From NCBI GenBank assembly GCA_945948555.1, contig CAMFBM010000009.1, forward strand, positions 1 through 64,000: a stretch of DNA of 64,000 nt, in the 5' to 3' direction. Origin of the DNA: an uncultured Bacteroidales bacterium (lineage in GTDB: Bacteria; Bacteroidota; Bacteroidia; Bacteroidales; UBA932). A program made the translations under genes and the position numbers. Below the pieces are notes generated by a model. That model had not been told where the DNA came from and made no database searches. It was given only the letters and a program-made list of their open reading frames with translations. This document shows, one piece after another, positions 40,981 to 51,921 of this stretch (the first letter of the stretch is position 1; the number at the start of each line of letters is the position of its first letter).

Positions 40981-43335
40981 ATGAAAACAAGAATCTTATA
41001 TATCTCATCCTTTCTGGCCCTTGCTTCCTGTGTAATGCAGCCCGAATTCATTACAAACGAAGAACTCGGGTGCGAATTTCCCGAAGCCGAGGTGACGGCT
41101 GCTGATGGAACACACTCTTTCAAGGTCATCGCCAACACTCACTGGACAGCCAACCTGGACGACTCGCAGTGGATATGTTTCGCTTCAGATGAGTCTGCCC
41201 GCTCCCTTGCATTCGAGGGAGATGCTTCCGTTGACCTGATTTTCAGGGCCAATGACGGAGACGAGCGCAAGGCGGAAGTGACCCTGGCAACTGACAGCAG
41301 GAGCCTGAAACTCATCCTGATTCAGAACAACGCCTCGGAAAAGGCATTCAGCTTCCCGCAGAGGAATGTTCTCATAAGTTTTGAAAACGGAACGCATTCT
41401 GTCCCTTTCACATCCAACATTCCGGCGGAAGAAATATCATATTCCGTTGAATATGAAGACGGAGAAGGCTGGATTGAAGAACCCGTCCCTGGACTGATAA
41501 ACGGTGATTTCGTGTTTGCAGCCTCTGAAAACATCAGCGATGCAAGGCGCGGGGCCATCATCACGCTCTCGGCAACGGACAAGGTCGGCAGGGAAATCAG
41601 TGCGAGCCTCAATGTCTCCCAGATGGCCAGCAGCGAGACCCAGACCATCCCGGTAACAGTTCAGGATGTCAGGAACTTCACCGTTGATGACCTTGATGGA
41701 GATGGTTGCATCCGGAAGAATTATGTTCTGAAGGCAAGGGTAATCAACGATAACTCGCAGGGGAACGGAGCTCCGAACGGCAACATTTCCATCATTATGC
41801 AGGATTTGACCTTGTCTTCAAGGACGGTCTATCTCCAGAGCCTGGAGCCGGACGGAGAAGGAAATTACTGCGGAGTGAAATTGGAATTCGCAAGTGCCCG
41901 GGACAATTCAACAATGAGGTACGACTTGCTGGAAATCAACCTGAAAGGTCTGAAATACTCCAAAGACGGCATTGAAAACTCCCCGGACCCTCTCAGGGTA
42001 AGCCTGAGCAATGCATCCGTGGTGAACATAGTCAGCACTACGGGCGGTGCAGCATCAGACCTCCCTCTGATTGAGAAAAGGATAAAAGATTTGAAAGACA
42101 GTGATTTATATACCTATATAAAACTTCTTGACTGCGAGATTCCGGTGCGCAAGGGGCCTTTCGTGCCGGTTGACCTGAGGTATCTGAACATAATCAACAA
42201 ATATCCTATGGTCATCAGAGATGCTGACGCAAGCATAATGTACCTTGTCAGCAACACGACCTGTGACTGGGCTCGTGACGGCAAAGGCCTGCCTCAGGGA
42301 GGAGGGTCCATTTCCGGAGTCCTCGTCCACGAAAGATGCGACAACTTTGAATGGGATTCAGATGCAGCGGCAATGAACAGTCTGCTTGACGACTACATAA
42401 CTGATTCAGGATATATAGGGAAATATCAGATCCGCCCTGTGCTCCGCAGTGAAATCGACCTGGCGGAAGACCTCACGGCCGGAGTTTCCACCCTGATCAG
42501 GGAATGGAGGTACTGCAATTCGCTCTACCCGGACAAGATGGTCCTCAACTGTGTCAATGACACCATATATCCGACCTATCCGGCCGTGCCGTCCCCTGCT
42601 GACAAGACTCTGAAAGCATATCTCTGCTACTCCGGAGGAAAAATATCAACCGGACAGGACTGGACCCATCTCGGTCCGGTAATCGGAGGGACCATCACGG
42701 ACATACCGGGAAACAACGGAGTGTTTGACTATAACGGGAACAATATCCATTGGAAGCCATTGAGCTATTGCAACACCTGCGGCATAATCCAGGGTGAAAA
42801 CGGTTCCTCCTGGCACGGAGGGAACTGGTTCAGCGGAAGCCATTCAGCCCCTGCACTTGAAGATTATTATTGGGAAATTGCTTTCTGCACGTCGGACTAT
42901 ACTCCGGCAAATGCTCCCCTCTCCGTCAATCTTGGATTGAGCAGCGCATACGGAGACGACACCGGTGCTCCGCGTTACTGGTATCTGGCATATTCCACAG
43001 ACAAAGAGAACTGGCACTATGTCACAGAAGACAGCTATTCCGGCGAGAGTTGGGTTGATTTGACCGCAAAGGGGAAGGACTATACCTACACGGTTCCTGA
43101 CTTCCCACTCATAGCCTCGAAAAGGCAGTACAACCTCCCCGGAAACAAATACGTCAGCATCAATCTTCCTTCGGGAGCAGATGTGTGGGGAAAGGAAAAA
43201 GTCTATGTCAGACTGCATCCCGCCAAGGATGTCTCAGGCTATAACGGAGCTTCGGCCGTTTCGTACGACAGTGCACAGATTATGAACAACAGACGTTCCT
43301 GCATCAACTACGCAGGCATACGCTGCCGGAAATAA
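40981..43335 (+). CDS. BACON/DUF5689-like surface lipoprotein
   Basis: Lipobox LALASCVM; THWTANLDDSQWICFASD (BACON-like); central VRNFTVDDLDGDGCIRKNYVLKARVINDN...NISIIMQDLT. Confidence 0.65.
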   Translation: MKTRILYISSFLALASCVMQPEFITNEELGCEFPEAEVTAADGTHSFKVIANTHWTANLDDSQWICFASDESARSLAFEGDASVDLIFRANDGDERKAEVTLATDSRSLKLILIQNNASEKAFSFPQRNVLISFENGTHSVPFTSNIPAEEISYSVEYEDGEGWIEEPVPGLINGDFVFAASENISDARRGAIITLSATDKVGREISASLNVSQMASSETQTIPVTVQDVRNFTVDDLDGDGCIRKNYVLKARVINDNSQGNGAPNGNISIIMQDLTLSSRTVYLQSLEPDGEGNYCGVKLEFASARDNSTMRYDLLEINLKGLKYSKDGIENSPDPLRVSLSNASVVNIVSTTGGAASDLPLIEKRIKDLKDSDLYTYIKLLDCEIPVRKGPFVPVDLRYLNIINKYPMVIRDADASIMYLVSNTTCDWARDGKGLPQGGGSISGVLVHERCDNFEWDSDAAAMNSLLDDYITDSGYIGKYQIRPVLRSEIDLAEDLTAGVSTLIREWRYCNSLYPDKMVLNCVNDTIYPTYPAVPSPADKTLKAYLCYSGGKISTGQDWTHLGPVIGGTITDIPGNNGVFDYNGNNIHWKPLSYCNTCGIIQGENGSSWHGGNWFSGSHSAPALEDYYWEIAFCTSDYTPANAPLSVNLGLSSAYGDDTGAPRYWYLAYSTDKENWHYVTEDSYSGESWVDLTAKGKDYTYTVPDFPLIASKRQYNLPGNKYVSINLPSGADVWGKEKVYVRLHPAKDVSGYNGASAVSYDSAQIMNNRRSCINYAGIRCRK

Positions 43336-43357
43336 GACAATGAAATAAAAACATATT

Positions 43358-46300
43358 ATGAAAAAATTTTTGCTATCAATTGCAGTATTTGCTCTCGCGC
43401 AATTCGCGGCCGGAGCACAGGAAGTTAAGGCCTATGAGGGAACAATCACCCTTCCGACCTATCTGCTTGATCCGGCCGAGCAGGCTCCGATTTTCGAGCG
43501 CGACTGGAGTTATCAGAGGGCAAAGAGGAGCGTCTATCCCTACCCTCTGAATGACAATATGACCCGGGAGCGCAAGGATGTCACCTACGACTGCCTCTAT
43601 ATGGAAAATGAATATCTTGAACTGTGCATCATCCCGGAAATAGGCGGAAGGCTGATGTATGCCGTTGACAAGACCAACGGATACGACATATTCTACCATA
43701 ACCACGTAGTGAAACCGGCAAATGTGGGAATGACGGGAGCATGGATAAGCGGCGGCGTAGAGTGGAACGTCTTCCACCATCACCGACAGACAAGCCACAT
43801 ACCTTGTGACTGGCAGATTACAGGCAATCCTGACGGCAGCAAGACTGTCTGGCTCGGGGAGACGGAGTACCGTCACAGGATGCAATGGGCCATCGGAGTG
43901 ACCCTCCATCCTGGGAAATCCTATATCGAGGTCAGCGGACGCCTGATGAACGGTACCCAAAACAACAACTCAATGCTGTACTGGAGCAATGTCTCTACCC
44001 TCGTGGATGAAAATTACCAGATCTGCTTCCCTCAGAGCACCGAGTTCGTGACTTTCCACTGCAAAGAGTGTTTCGCACACTGGCCTGTTACCCATGAGCC
44101 TTTCAACGGGATGGATTTCTACAAGGACGGCATCGATGCAAGCTGGTGGAAAAACCATTATATGAGCAATTCAATGTTCATACATGACCAGAAAGCCGAT
44201 TTTGTCGCAGGCTACGATCACGGAAGAAACGCCGGCACTATGCTTACAGGCAACCACAATATTGTCAAGGGCGGCAAATTCTGGCTCTGGGGTCCGAACA
44301 GCGAATGGGACACAAGGATTCTGACTGATGACAGCGGACATTATTGCGAGCTGATGGTAGGTGCCTATTCCGACAACCAGCCCGACTACAACTGGAACTT
44401 CCCTTACGAGTCCAAGGAGTTCAGCCAATACTGGTACGGTATCCGGGATATAGAAGGTGTGAAGGCCGGTGACAGGCACGCAGCTATCAATATGGAACTG
44501 AAACATTCCGGGGAACTGCTTTTAGGAGTGAACACTACTGAAAAGATGAAGAATCTTCAGGTTCAGGTTCTCAAGGATGGTGCAGATGTATTCAAAGGGA
44601 AAATAGAAGACATCGACCCGGCACATCCCTTTGTCAGGACAATAAGCATTGATCCTTCCACGGAAGAGTCCGAACTCACGATGGTTCTGAATGATTCCGA
44701 GGGTAAACAGATGCTCTCATATACCCCGATTGTGAAAGATCCGGAGGCTCCGCTTCCTCCTATCGTGGAACGTCCGAAAAAACCTCAGGATATCGCCAAC
44801 ACCGAAGAATGTTTCCTTGTCGGAATGCGTAACCTCCAGTTCCACAATCCTTTCGTCAACCCTGTGGATTACTTCGAGGAAGTGCTCAGACGCGACCCGG
44901 GAGACACTCGTGCGAACACACAGATGGGTGTTTACTACCGCATCCGTGGCGAATATGACAAGGCAGCCTTCCATCTCCGCAGGGCAATCCGCCGTCAGAC
45001 TCACGATTACACCCGTCCGAAAGATGCTGAGGCATTGTACAACCTCGGTCTCGTGCTGAAAGAGCAGGGCCGGACGGAAGCAGCTTTCGATACACTCTAC
45101 CGCGCTACCTGGAACTACACCTACAATTCCGGAGCGAATTATCAGCTTGCACAGATGTACAGTGCCCGGGGCAACTACGAAATGGCCCTGGAGCGTCTTG
45201 ACGAGGCAATTGACTACAACGGAAGGAACTATCACGCCATCAATATGAAGGGTGCAATCCTCGACAGACTCGGCAAGAAGCGGGAAGCAGCCGACTGTTT
45301 CGGAAAGGTCCTGTCTGAAGACCCGGTCAACGCATACGCCATCCACAGGACGGCTTCCGCTGCTGATTTCCATAAATTTATGCGTGAGCAGCCGGAGAGT
45401 TATCTTGAACTGGCAATAAATTACTGGCACGACGGTTTCACAGGTGATGCGGTCAGACTTCTTAAAGACATCGACGGCAGAGTGGACTATCCTACGGTGA
45501 AGATGTATCTTGCATATCTCCAGAAAGATGTGTTGACACCTGAAGAATGTGCATCCCTCTACAGACAGGCTCTGGAACTTCCAATAGGCTACTGCGCTCC
45601 TTTCCGTCTGGAGACCATCGATGTTCTGGAACAGGCGAAAAAATCCTGTCCTGAAAGTTCCCGTCCTTATTACTACCTCGGAAACCTGCTGTACAATATC
45701 CAGCCTTACAATGCTGTCAGGGAATGGACGGAATGTGTCCGGATAAATCCTGAGGATGACCTCGCCTGGAGGAATCTGGGATGGGCGAACTGGCTTTACA
45801 CAAAGGACTATGCAAAATCAGCCGAATGTTACCTTAAGGCTATCGAACTGAATCCCGATGCCGCCCTATATCTCGAGGAATGTGACCAGGCTTTGGAGGC
45901 ACTTGGCGCTCCGGTGGCACAGCGCTACAATCTGCTCAAGAGCCACCACTCCACTGCGGTGAAACGCTACTATCCTCTCGCACAGGAAGTTGCCACTGGA
46001 ATATATATGGGAGACTACGACTATGTCCTTGACCTTCTTGACAAATGTTATTTCCCTACACGTGAGGGTGTGGCCAATTTCCACGACACCTTTGTTGACG
46101 CACTCCTTCTCGCCGGTAAGCAGAAAGAGACTGACGGTGACCTTGAGGCGGCCGTCGCGCTCTACAAGAAAGCATTCACATATCCGGAGAACCATCAGGT
46201 CTTCCTTGTGGATGAGCGCGCCACTCACGATGCCCAGATTTTCTACTATCTCGGATGTGCCTGCGAAAAGCTCGGGAACAAGGTTGAGGCTGCCGAATGG

Positions 46301-46651
46301 TTTGAAAAGGCTGCCGGACAGGACTACAACCTCAAAGGGAGCAAGGATTACCGTTACTGGACCGGGCTTGCCCTCAAGAAACTCGGAAGGAAAAAAGAGG
46401 CCAGAGCAATATTCAGGGCTATGATTGATGAGGGAAAGAAAGGAGTAGTGACTGAATTCATCAATTTCTACGGAGCTGAGGGAACCACCGGAAAGAGTGT
46501 GGAGAGCATCAATGCTTCAGCCTACTACACAAAGGCACTTGGCCAGCTCGGAATGGGCCGCAGATGGGCTGCACGCAGAAGTCTCAGGAAGGTAATTGAA
46601 CTGAGACCTGCCGACCTTTGGGCTGCAAGACTTCTGGAGTCCTATGAGTAG
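43358..46651 (+). CDS. DUF5107-type domain plus TPR repeats, secreted
   Basis: Signal peptide; YLELCIIPEIGGRLMYAVDKTNGYDIFYHNHVVKPANVGMTGAWISGGVEWNVFHHH; C-terminal TPR-like units. Confidence 0.82.
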   Translation: MKKFLLSIAVFALAQFAAGAQEVKAYEGTITLPTYLLDPAEQAPIFERDWSYQRAKRSVYPYPLNDNMTRERKDVTYDCLYMENEYLELCIIPEIGGRLMYAVDKTNGYDIFYHNHVVKPANVGMTGAWISGGVEWNVFHHHRQTSHIPCDWQITGNPDGSKTVWLGETEYRHRMQWAIGVTLHPGKSYIEVSGRLMNGTQNNNSMLYWSNVSTLVDENYQICFPQSTEFVTFHCKECFAHWPVTHEPFNGMDFYKDGIDASWWKNHYMSNSMFIHDQKADFVAGYDHGRNAGTMLTGNHNIVKGGKFWLWGPNSEWDTRILTDDSGHYCELMVGAYSDNQPDYNWNFPYESKEFSQYWYGIRDIEGVKAGDRHAAINMELKHSGELLLGVNTTEKMKNLQVQVLKDGADVFKGKIEDIDPAHPFVRTISIDPSTEESELTMVLNDSEGKQMLSYTPIVKDPEAPLPPIVERPKKPQDIANTEECFLVGMRNLQFHNPFVNPVDYFEEVLRRDPGDTRANTQMGVYYRIRGEYDKAAFHLRRAIRRQTHDYTRPKDAEALYNLGLVLKEQGRTEAAFDTLYRATWNYTYNSGANYQLAQMYSARGNYEMALERLDEAIDYNGRNYHAINMKGAILDRLGKKREAADCFGKVLSEDPVNAYAIHRTASAADFHKFMREQPESYLELAINYWHDGFTGDAVRLLKDIDGRVDYPTVKMYLAYLQKDVLTPEECASLYRQALELPIGYCAPFRLETIDVLEQAKKSCPESSRPYYYLGNLLYNIQPYNAVREWTECVRINPEDDLAWRNLGWANWLYTKDYAKSAECYLKAIELNPDAALYLEECDQALEALGAPVAQRYNLLKSHHSTAVKRYYPLAQEVATGIYMGDYDYVLDLLDKCYFPTREGVANFHDTFVDALLLAGKQKETDGDLEAAVALYKKAFTYPENHQVFLVDERATHDAQIFYYLGCACEKLGNKVEAAEWFEKAAGQDYNLKGSKDYRYWTGLALKKLGRKKEARAIFRAMIDEGKKGVVTEFINFYGAEGTTGKSVESINASAYYTKALGQLGMGRRWAARRSLRKVIELRPADLWAARLLESYE

Positions 46652-48326
46652 GAGAATCATAATAATATTTGTGTCGTTCCTGATTCTGGCTCCATTGTCA
46701 GGACAGGAACGGCATATCCACAGCATCGGTGAGCTGAATCGCAAAAGCGGGATTGACACCCACCTGAAGGAAAACCGCTACAGGCTGGAGCCTGACTACA
46801 GAACCATTGTCGAATTGGGCAGGGACGAACTCGGACACCCGAAACTGCATTATCCGAGGGTGAAACAGCTCAGTGATGGAAGTTACATTATGTTTTACCA
46901 GAGTGGGAGAATAGGAACCCATTGCTACTGTGCCTACAGCACTGACTGCATCAGCTGGGAACGGGGGCCTCGTGTCTTTGAAGCATACGACATAGTCAAT
47001 TCCGCAGGTGAACCGGACAGGAAGGCCTATTCGACGACAGATGCTGTGGTGCTGCCCAATGGTGACATTCTGGCATTCGCCGCTTTCCGGGCAGTCAAAG
47101 GCTACAAGAAATGCCCTCAGGACGACGGTCTGGCAGTCAGGCGAAGTACTGACGGAGGCAGGACGTGGGGAGAGGAGAAGGTCATTTACACTTCCATCGT
47201 CTGGGAACCTTTTGCCCTCTGTCTTCCATCCGGTGAAATCCAGGTGTATTTCACCGATTCCGACCACGACTGGACTCCTCCATCTTCCGGTGTCACAATG
47301 CTTAGGTCAACCGATGGAGGGGAAACCTGGACGACACAATGCCAGGTCATAAGACAGTACAGGGCAACAGCCTCCCGAGCTGACGGGAGTGAGGGCAAAA
47401 GGAAGGTTTGGACGGACCAGATGCCTTCGGTCTGTCTTTTGGGTGACGGGAAGACCCTGCTTGCAGCAGTTGAATCCTGCGACTCCACCAATCACTACAG
47501 TCTTTCACTTGTGAGTGACGACACCAACTGGGCCACAACCCTGACCGGAGATATGACCGGCCCGGCAAAAAGGCGGAACAATTTCCGCAGCGGAGGCGGT
47601 CCCTATCTGTCGCATTTCCCATCCGGCGAGACAGCCCTGTCATTCCAGGGTTATTTCTTCAATATCAAACTCGGACTGTCCTCCTTCGAAAGCATAGTGA
47701 AATCCAGGGCTTTCCAACCCTTTGGACAAAGAATCAGCCTCTGGGGAAGCACCACGGTAACAGACCCTCATACTCTGATTGCAGCCGCTCCTTCTCTCGA
47801 CACGAAAAAGGATGCAGGAACGATTATGGTAGGAAAAATGAGGCTGAACCACAGAGTTGACGCCCCATACGCCCACATCAGAATTGATGCTGACAATATC
47901 GACTGGGCAGACAACACTGACGCCATCTTCCTCGGCAGCGAATCCCCGGCCCAATGCTGTTTCCGTTTTGCATACGATGAAACAAGCCTTTATGTCCTGA
48001 TTGAATATCTTGACAGCGACATCATCCCCCGTGACAAAATAAGTCTGAAATTCGGGAACGGACAGAACGAGTACAATATTTTCAGCACATATGTCGAATA
48101 CAACGGAAGAAATGTTCAGGCTGACAGATTCGTGGATTCCAGAATATACACGGAACCGGGACGGGGATATATGGTTGAAATGGCCATCCCGCGCTCCGAA
48201 CTGCCTTTTGTACAGGACAGAATTTTCTTCTATCCTGAAATACTGAAGGCAGGAATCACGGACAGGCTTACCGAGGTCGGCCCGAAAGAGTACTATGCCT
48301 GGATGCCTGTCAGAATAATAGAGTAA
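46644..48326 (+). CDS. Sialidase-fold (BNR) protein with C-terminal CBM9-like domain
   Basis: Asp-box-like STDGGRTWGEE, STDGGETWTTQ; WEPFALCLPSGEIQVYFTDSDHDW; C-term HIRIDADNIDWADNTDAIFLGSES. Confidence 0.78.
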   Translation: MSRRIIIIFVSFLILAPLSGQERHIHSIGELNRKSGIDTHLKENRYRLEPDYRTIVELGRDELGHPKLHYPRVKQLSDGSYIMFYQSGRIGTHCYCAYSTDCISWERGPRVFEAYDIVNSAGEPDRKAYSTTDAVVLPNGDILAFAAFRAVKGYKKCPQDDGLAVRRSTDGGRTWGEEKVIYTSIVWEPFALCLPSGEIQVYFTDSDHDWTPPSSGVTMLRSTDGGETWTTQCQVIRQYRATASRADGSEGKRKVWTDQMPSVCLLGDGKTLLAAVESCDSTNHYSLSLVSDDTNWATTLTGDMTGPAKRRNNFRSGGGPYLSHFPSGETALSFQGYFFNIKLGLSSFESIVKSRAFQPFGQRISLWGSTTVTDPHTLIAAAPSLDTKKDAGTIMVGKMRLNHRVDAPYAHIRIDADNIDWADNTDAIFLGSESPAQCCFRFAYDETSLYVLIEYLDSDIIPRDKISLKFGNGQNEYNIFSTYVEYNGRNVQADRFVDSRIYTEPGRGYMVEMAIPRSELPFVQDRIFFYPEILKAGITDRLTEVGPKEYYAWMPVRIIE

Positions 48327-48329
48327 GAA

Positions 48330-50051
48330 ATGAGAAGATTACTTGCAACATATTTCATTTTCCTCGCCTGTGCCGCCGCCCTGTCCGCACAGGTACATAT
48401 TCACAGTATAGAAGAGCTGAACACTGAAAGCGGTCCTCTCAACTCTCACGCAGGTCTCACTTCACGGAGCAGCCTTGAACCGGACTTCCGGACAAGGGTC
48501 ACCCTCGACGAGAAGATTCTCGGGCAGCAGATGCTGGACTACGGAAGAATAAAACGGCTTCAGGACGGCAGTTATATTCTTTTCTACCAGCCTTTGAAGC
48601 ACGGTTACCACATCTATTGCTCCCACAGCAGGGACGGGCTGAATTGGACGAAAGGTGTCAGGGTGTTTGAGGGCCACAAGATGATTAACGGAGACGGGGA
48701 GGAAGATGACCACAAATACGCCACCGCCGACGCCGTGCAACTTGCTAACGGAGATCTTCTCGTCTTCTGCATCTTCCTGAGCGGAAAACATTACGGAAGG
48801 CATCTGAATGAATTTGGCCTGTGTATGAAACGGAGCACCGACGGAGGCTATACATGGGGAGAAGAAAAGATTCTCCATCACACAGTGGACTGGGAGCCTT
48901 ACCCTATGGTGCTTGAGGACGGGGAAATCCTGGTGTTCTTCACTGATTCAGACCACGACTGGAATCCGGCTTCAGTGGGATGCAGCATTCTCAGGAGCAG
49001 CGACAACGGCAACACCTGGACCCTCCAGAAGCAGGCTGTGCGTCAAGTGAGGGGAAAAGCAAAAGCCAGGCAACTTTCTGTCGGCACACCGAGACTTGCC
49101 CCGGATTCCACTCGCACTGTATATACCAATCAGATGCCGTCAGTCATAGTCCTCAACGGAACTGATACCGCCCTGGGAGTCTATGAGAGTGAAACCCCGG
49201 AACACGATCTGTCAATATCCCTCACCTGGGAGAACAGCAAATGGCCGACCACCCTTACCGGAGAGATGACAGGACCGAAAGATAGGATTGACTCCAGAAT
49301 CAGGGGAGGAGCACCTTACATTGTGCAGATGCCTTCCGGAGAAACCGTTCTGTCATACGGATACGGTTTCTTCGCGATGCGTCTGGGCAACGAAACCGGG
49401 AGGAATCTACCTCAAGTCCCCGAGTTTAACCCGTTCGGACCGAAAGCGATGCGCTGGGGGGCACTTGAAGTGAAGGACCCGCACACGGTCTTTGCCGTTG
49501 CCACCCATCTATACAATCCGAAAAGTCAGGGAGTGTCACACCTCCTTCTTACACAATTGAGGCTCAATCACACGATTGAAGCCGCTTCACGACATATTGC
49601 CGTGGACGGGAAAAATTCTGACTGGGACGGATGCACAGATGCTTTCTTCATCGGAAGCGAGTCAAGGACACAATGCAGTTTCAGATTCTGCTGCGATGAA
49701 AGGAAATTTTATGTCCTGTGCGAATGCCTTGATGAAAAGACATCCGAAGGCGACGGCCTGACACTTATGTTCAGCAACGGGAAGGACAAGGAAGGTGCAG
49801 TATATTCCCTGGCCGATGTCACGCCCTCATCCGTGAAGATTGCAAAGGGAGTACATTCCAAGGCCGCGGGTTATCTGTCAAGAAACAACGGATATGTGGT
49901 CGAATTGGAATATGACAGGTCCTCCCTTCCCGTCACTGAAGACAATTGCATTTATTTCGATGCAGTCCTGCTCGATGAGGGGTCACAGGACACATTCACC
50001 AACATATCAGCCTATGAACCCTCACAATGGCTTCAGATAAGACTCAAATGA
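48330..50051 (+). CDS. Sialidase-fold (BNR) protein with C-terminal CBM9-like domain, paralogue
   Basis: STDGGYTWGEE, SSDNGNTWTLQ; WEPYPMVLEDGEILVFFTDSDHDW; C-term IAVDGKNSDWDGCTDAFFIGSES. Confidence 0.78.
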   Translation: MRRLLATYFIFLACAAALSAQVHIHSIEELNTESGPLNSHAGLTSRSSLEPDFRTRVTLDEKILGQQMLDYGRIKRLQDGSYILFYQPLKHGYHIYCSHSRDGLNWTKGVRVFEGHKMINGDGEEDDHKYATADAVQLANGDLLVFCIFLSGKHYGRHLNEFGLCMKRSTDGGYTWGEEKILHHTVDWEPYPMVLEDGEILVFFTDSDHDWNPASVGCSILRSSDNGNTWTLQKQAVRQVRGKAKARQLSVGTPRLAPDSTRTVYTNQMPSVIVLNGTDTALGVYESETPEHDLSISLTWENSKWPTTLTGEMTGPKDRIDSRIRGGAPYIVQMPSGETVLSYGYGFFAMRLGNETGRNLPQVPEFNPFGPKAMRWGALEVKDPHTVFAVATHLYNPKSQGVSHLLLTQLRLNHTIEAASRHIAVDGKNSDWDGCTDAFFIGSESRTQCSFRFCCDERKFYVLCECLDEKTSEGDGLTLMFSNGKDKEGAVYSLADVTPSSVKIAKGVHSKAAGYLSRNNGYVVELEYDRSSLPVTEDNCIYFDAVLLDEGSQDTFTNISAYEPSQWLQIRLK

Positions 50052-51886
50052 ACAATAGAATTGCAATGACAGTCCTGCTGACCCTTCTGACGGTAGCCTG
50101 TTCCAAGGAAAAGCCGGACAGCGGCAACCCGGGAACGTCCGGTGTGACTTCCTATATGGAGTTGGACCATCCGGTCGGCACCCCGGACTCTCACAAGGGC
50201 AGGACAAATGTTTCCATACTCACTCCTGTCGGTGACAGTTACGTTGAAATCGGTCAGGAAATGCTCAAAACCGAGCTCCCCGTCTATCCGAGATTCCTCA
50301 GGACAAAAGACGGGCGATGGCTTATGTTCTATCACGAAGGAGTGTGGCTGGCGGACAAGCAGACCTGTGAATGGGCTGGAAGACAGTGCGCCATTGCTGA
50401 AAGCGGCGATTTGAAAGAATGGGGAAATCAGAGATATATATTCCCTCTGCAGAAAAACGTAAACAGTACGGCATACGGGGATGTCATCACAAGGGCATAT
50501 TCAGGAGCACATCCTGTCCGGCTTGCAAACGGGAATATTCTGGTCGTGGCAGCCTACAGAAGACTCTCGGATTTCAGACACCATGTCAGGGACAACGGTC
50601 TTGCCGTCAGAATCAGCTCTGACGAAGGCAGGAGTTGGACGATGGAACAGCGCATAAATGTCGGCACCTGCTGGGAGCCCAGACCGCTGGTACTTCCGTC
50701 GGGCAGGGTCATATTATACTATACCGATTCCTGTCCATATATCGAAGGAGTCTGGAGTTCTCCAATTGTGAGTTCGGGAGTGTCCTACATCTATTCCGAT
50801 GACAACGGAAAGACCTGGAAGCCGGACAATCCGCTTGAAAACCATCTCTGGGCTTTCCGCCAGCTGAGGGACAGCAAGAACGGGGTGAACTGCTACACCG
50901 ACCAGATGCCCGGAGTAATCAAACTGAACGGGAGCGACAGACTCGTGGGAGTAGGAGAAAGCAATATGGCTCCCTGCTCCTCCACCACGACAAATTTCTG
51001 GGTGAGCATAGCGTACAGCAACACAGACGGGACCTGGGGAGAACCTGATGCAGAAAACGTGCTCCCCACTGTGCGCAAGAACTCTTTCTGCAAAGGCACG
51101 GCCCCGACCATCGAGCAGTTCCCTTCAGGAGAAACTGTCCTCACCTACAATTTCTCGGACGGGAAGAGCAATGTCTTCCGGATGCGCATAGGAGACCACC
51201 TGGCGGAGACATTCTCGGACGAAATCACCGTATTTGGGGACGAGGGAACCCGCCGCTACGGTTTCTGGGGCTCCGTTCTCATTGACGGTCATCTGATGGT
51301 GGCGGGAGTCGGAGGTTCGGGAGGAAGTCAGGGACTGGGCTACAAGATGAAAATAGGGCAGTTCTACCTCAATCACGACATAACCGCATCATCACATTCC
51401 GTAACGGTGGACGGGAACAATTCCGAATGGGCAAGTTCCGACCAGGCGCTTTTCGTCGGTTCGAATGGTCCCCTGCACGCAACACTCAGGAGCAGTGTCA
51501 AAGATGGAAGGTTATATTTCCTTGCGGAAGTCGAAGGTACTGATGTCGGAGAGAATAATTATGTTTCAATTTATCTTTCATCTCCATCGGCCGAAAGATT
51601 GTCGCAAGGAGACATTTGTCTGAAAATCTCCCCTCGCACTGAGAGCAGGACAAGCATCTTCAGGACCGGATGGTTCACAAGCGATCTTGGATGCGGCTAT
51701 AGAACTTCCGAGGGCAGCCGGTGCTATGTCGCGGAAATTTCCGTTCCGCTTGACTGTGTTCCGTCCTCAAACGGAGAGGTTCTCGTAAATTTCGGAGTGA
51801 ATGACAATGAGAACAGGATTCAGAGTCTGAAACCGGTAACGGACACCGACACGTCCGGATGGCTCAAAATATATCTGAACAAATAG
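50027..51886 (+). CDS. Sialidase-fold (BNR) lipoprotein with C-terminal CBM9-like domain, paralogue
   Basis: Lipobox LLTVACSK; SSDEGRSWTME, SDDNGKTWKPD; WEPRPLVLPSGRVILYYTDSCPY; C-term VTVDGNNSEWASSDQALFVGSNG. Confidence 0.78.
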   Translation: MASDKTQMNNRIAMTVLLTLLTVACSKEKPDSGNPGTSGVTSYMELDHPVGTPDSHKGRTNVSILTPVGDSYVEIGQEMLKTELPVYPRFLRTKDGRWLMFYHEGVWLADKQTCEWAGRQCAIAESGDLKEWGNQRYIFPLQKNVNSTAYGDVITRAYSGAHPVRLANGNILVVAAYRRLSDFRHHVRDNGLAVRISSDEGRSWTMEQRINVGTCWEPRPLVLPSGRVILYYTDSCPYIEGVWSSPIVSSGVSYIYSDDNGKTWKPDNPLENHLWAFRQLRDSKNGVNCYTDQMPGVIKLNGSDRLVGVGESNMAPCSSTTTNFWVSIAYSNTDGTWGEPDAENVLPTVRKNSFCKGTAPTIEQFPSGETVLTYNFSDGKSNVFRMRIGDHLAETFSDEITVFGDEGTRRYGFWGSVLIDGHLMVAGVGGSGGSQGLGYKMKIGQFYLNHDITASSHSVTVDGNNSEWASSDQALFVGSNGPLHATLRSSVKDGRLYFLAEVEGTDVGENNYVSIYLSSPSAERLSQGDICLKISPRTESRTSIFRTGWFTSDLGCGYRTSEGSRCYVAEISVPLDCVPSSNGEVLVNFGVNDNENRIQSLKPVTDTDTSGWLKIYLNK

Positions 51887-51921
51887 TATTTCATATATAA
51901 CACTTAAACAGATTACAGAAA

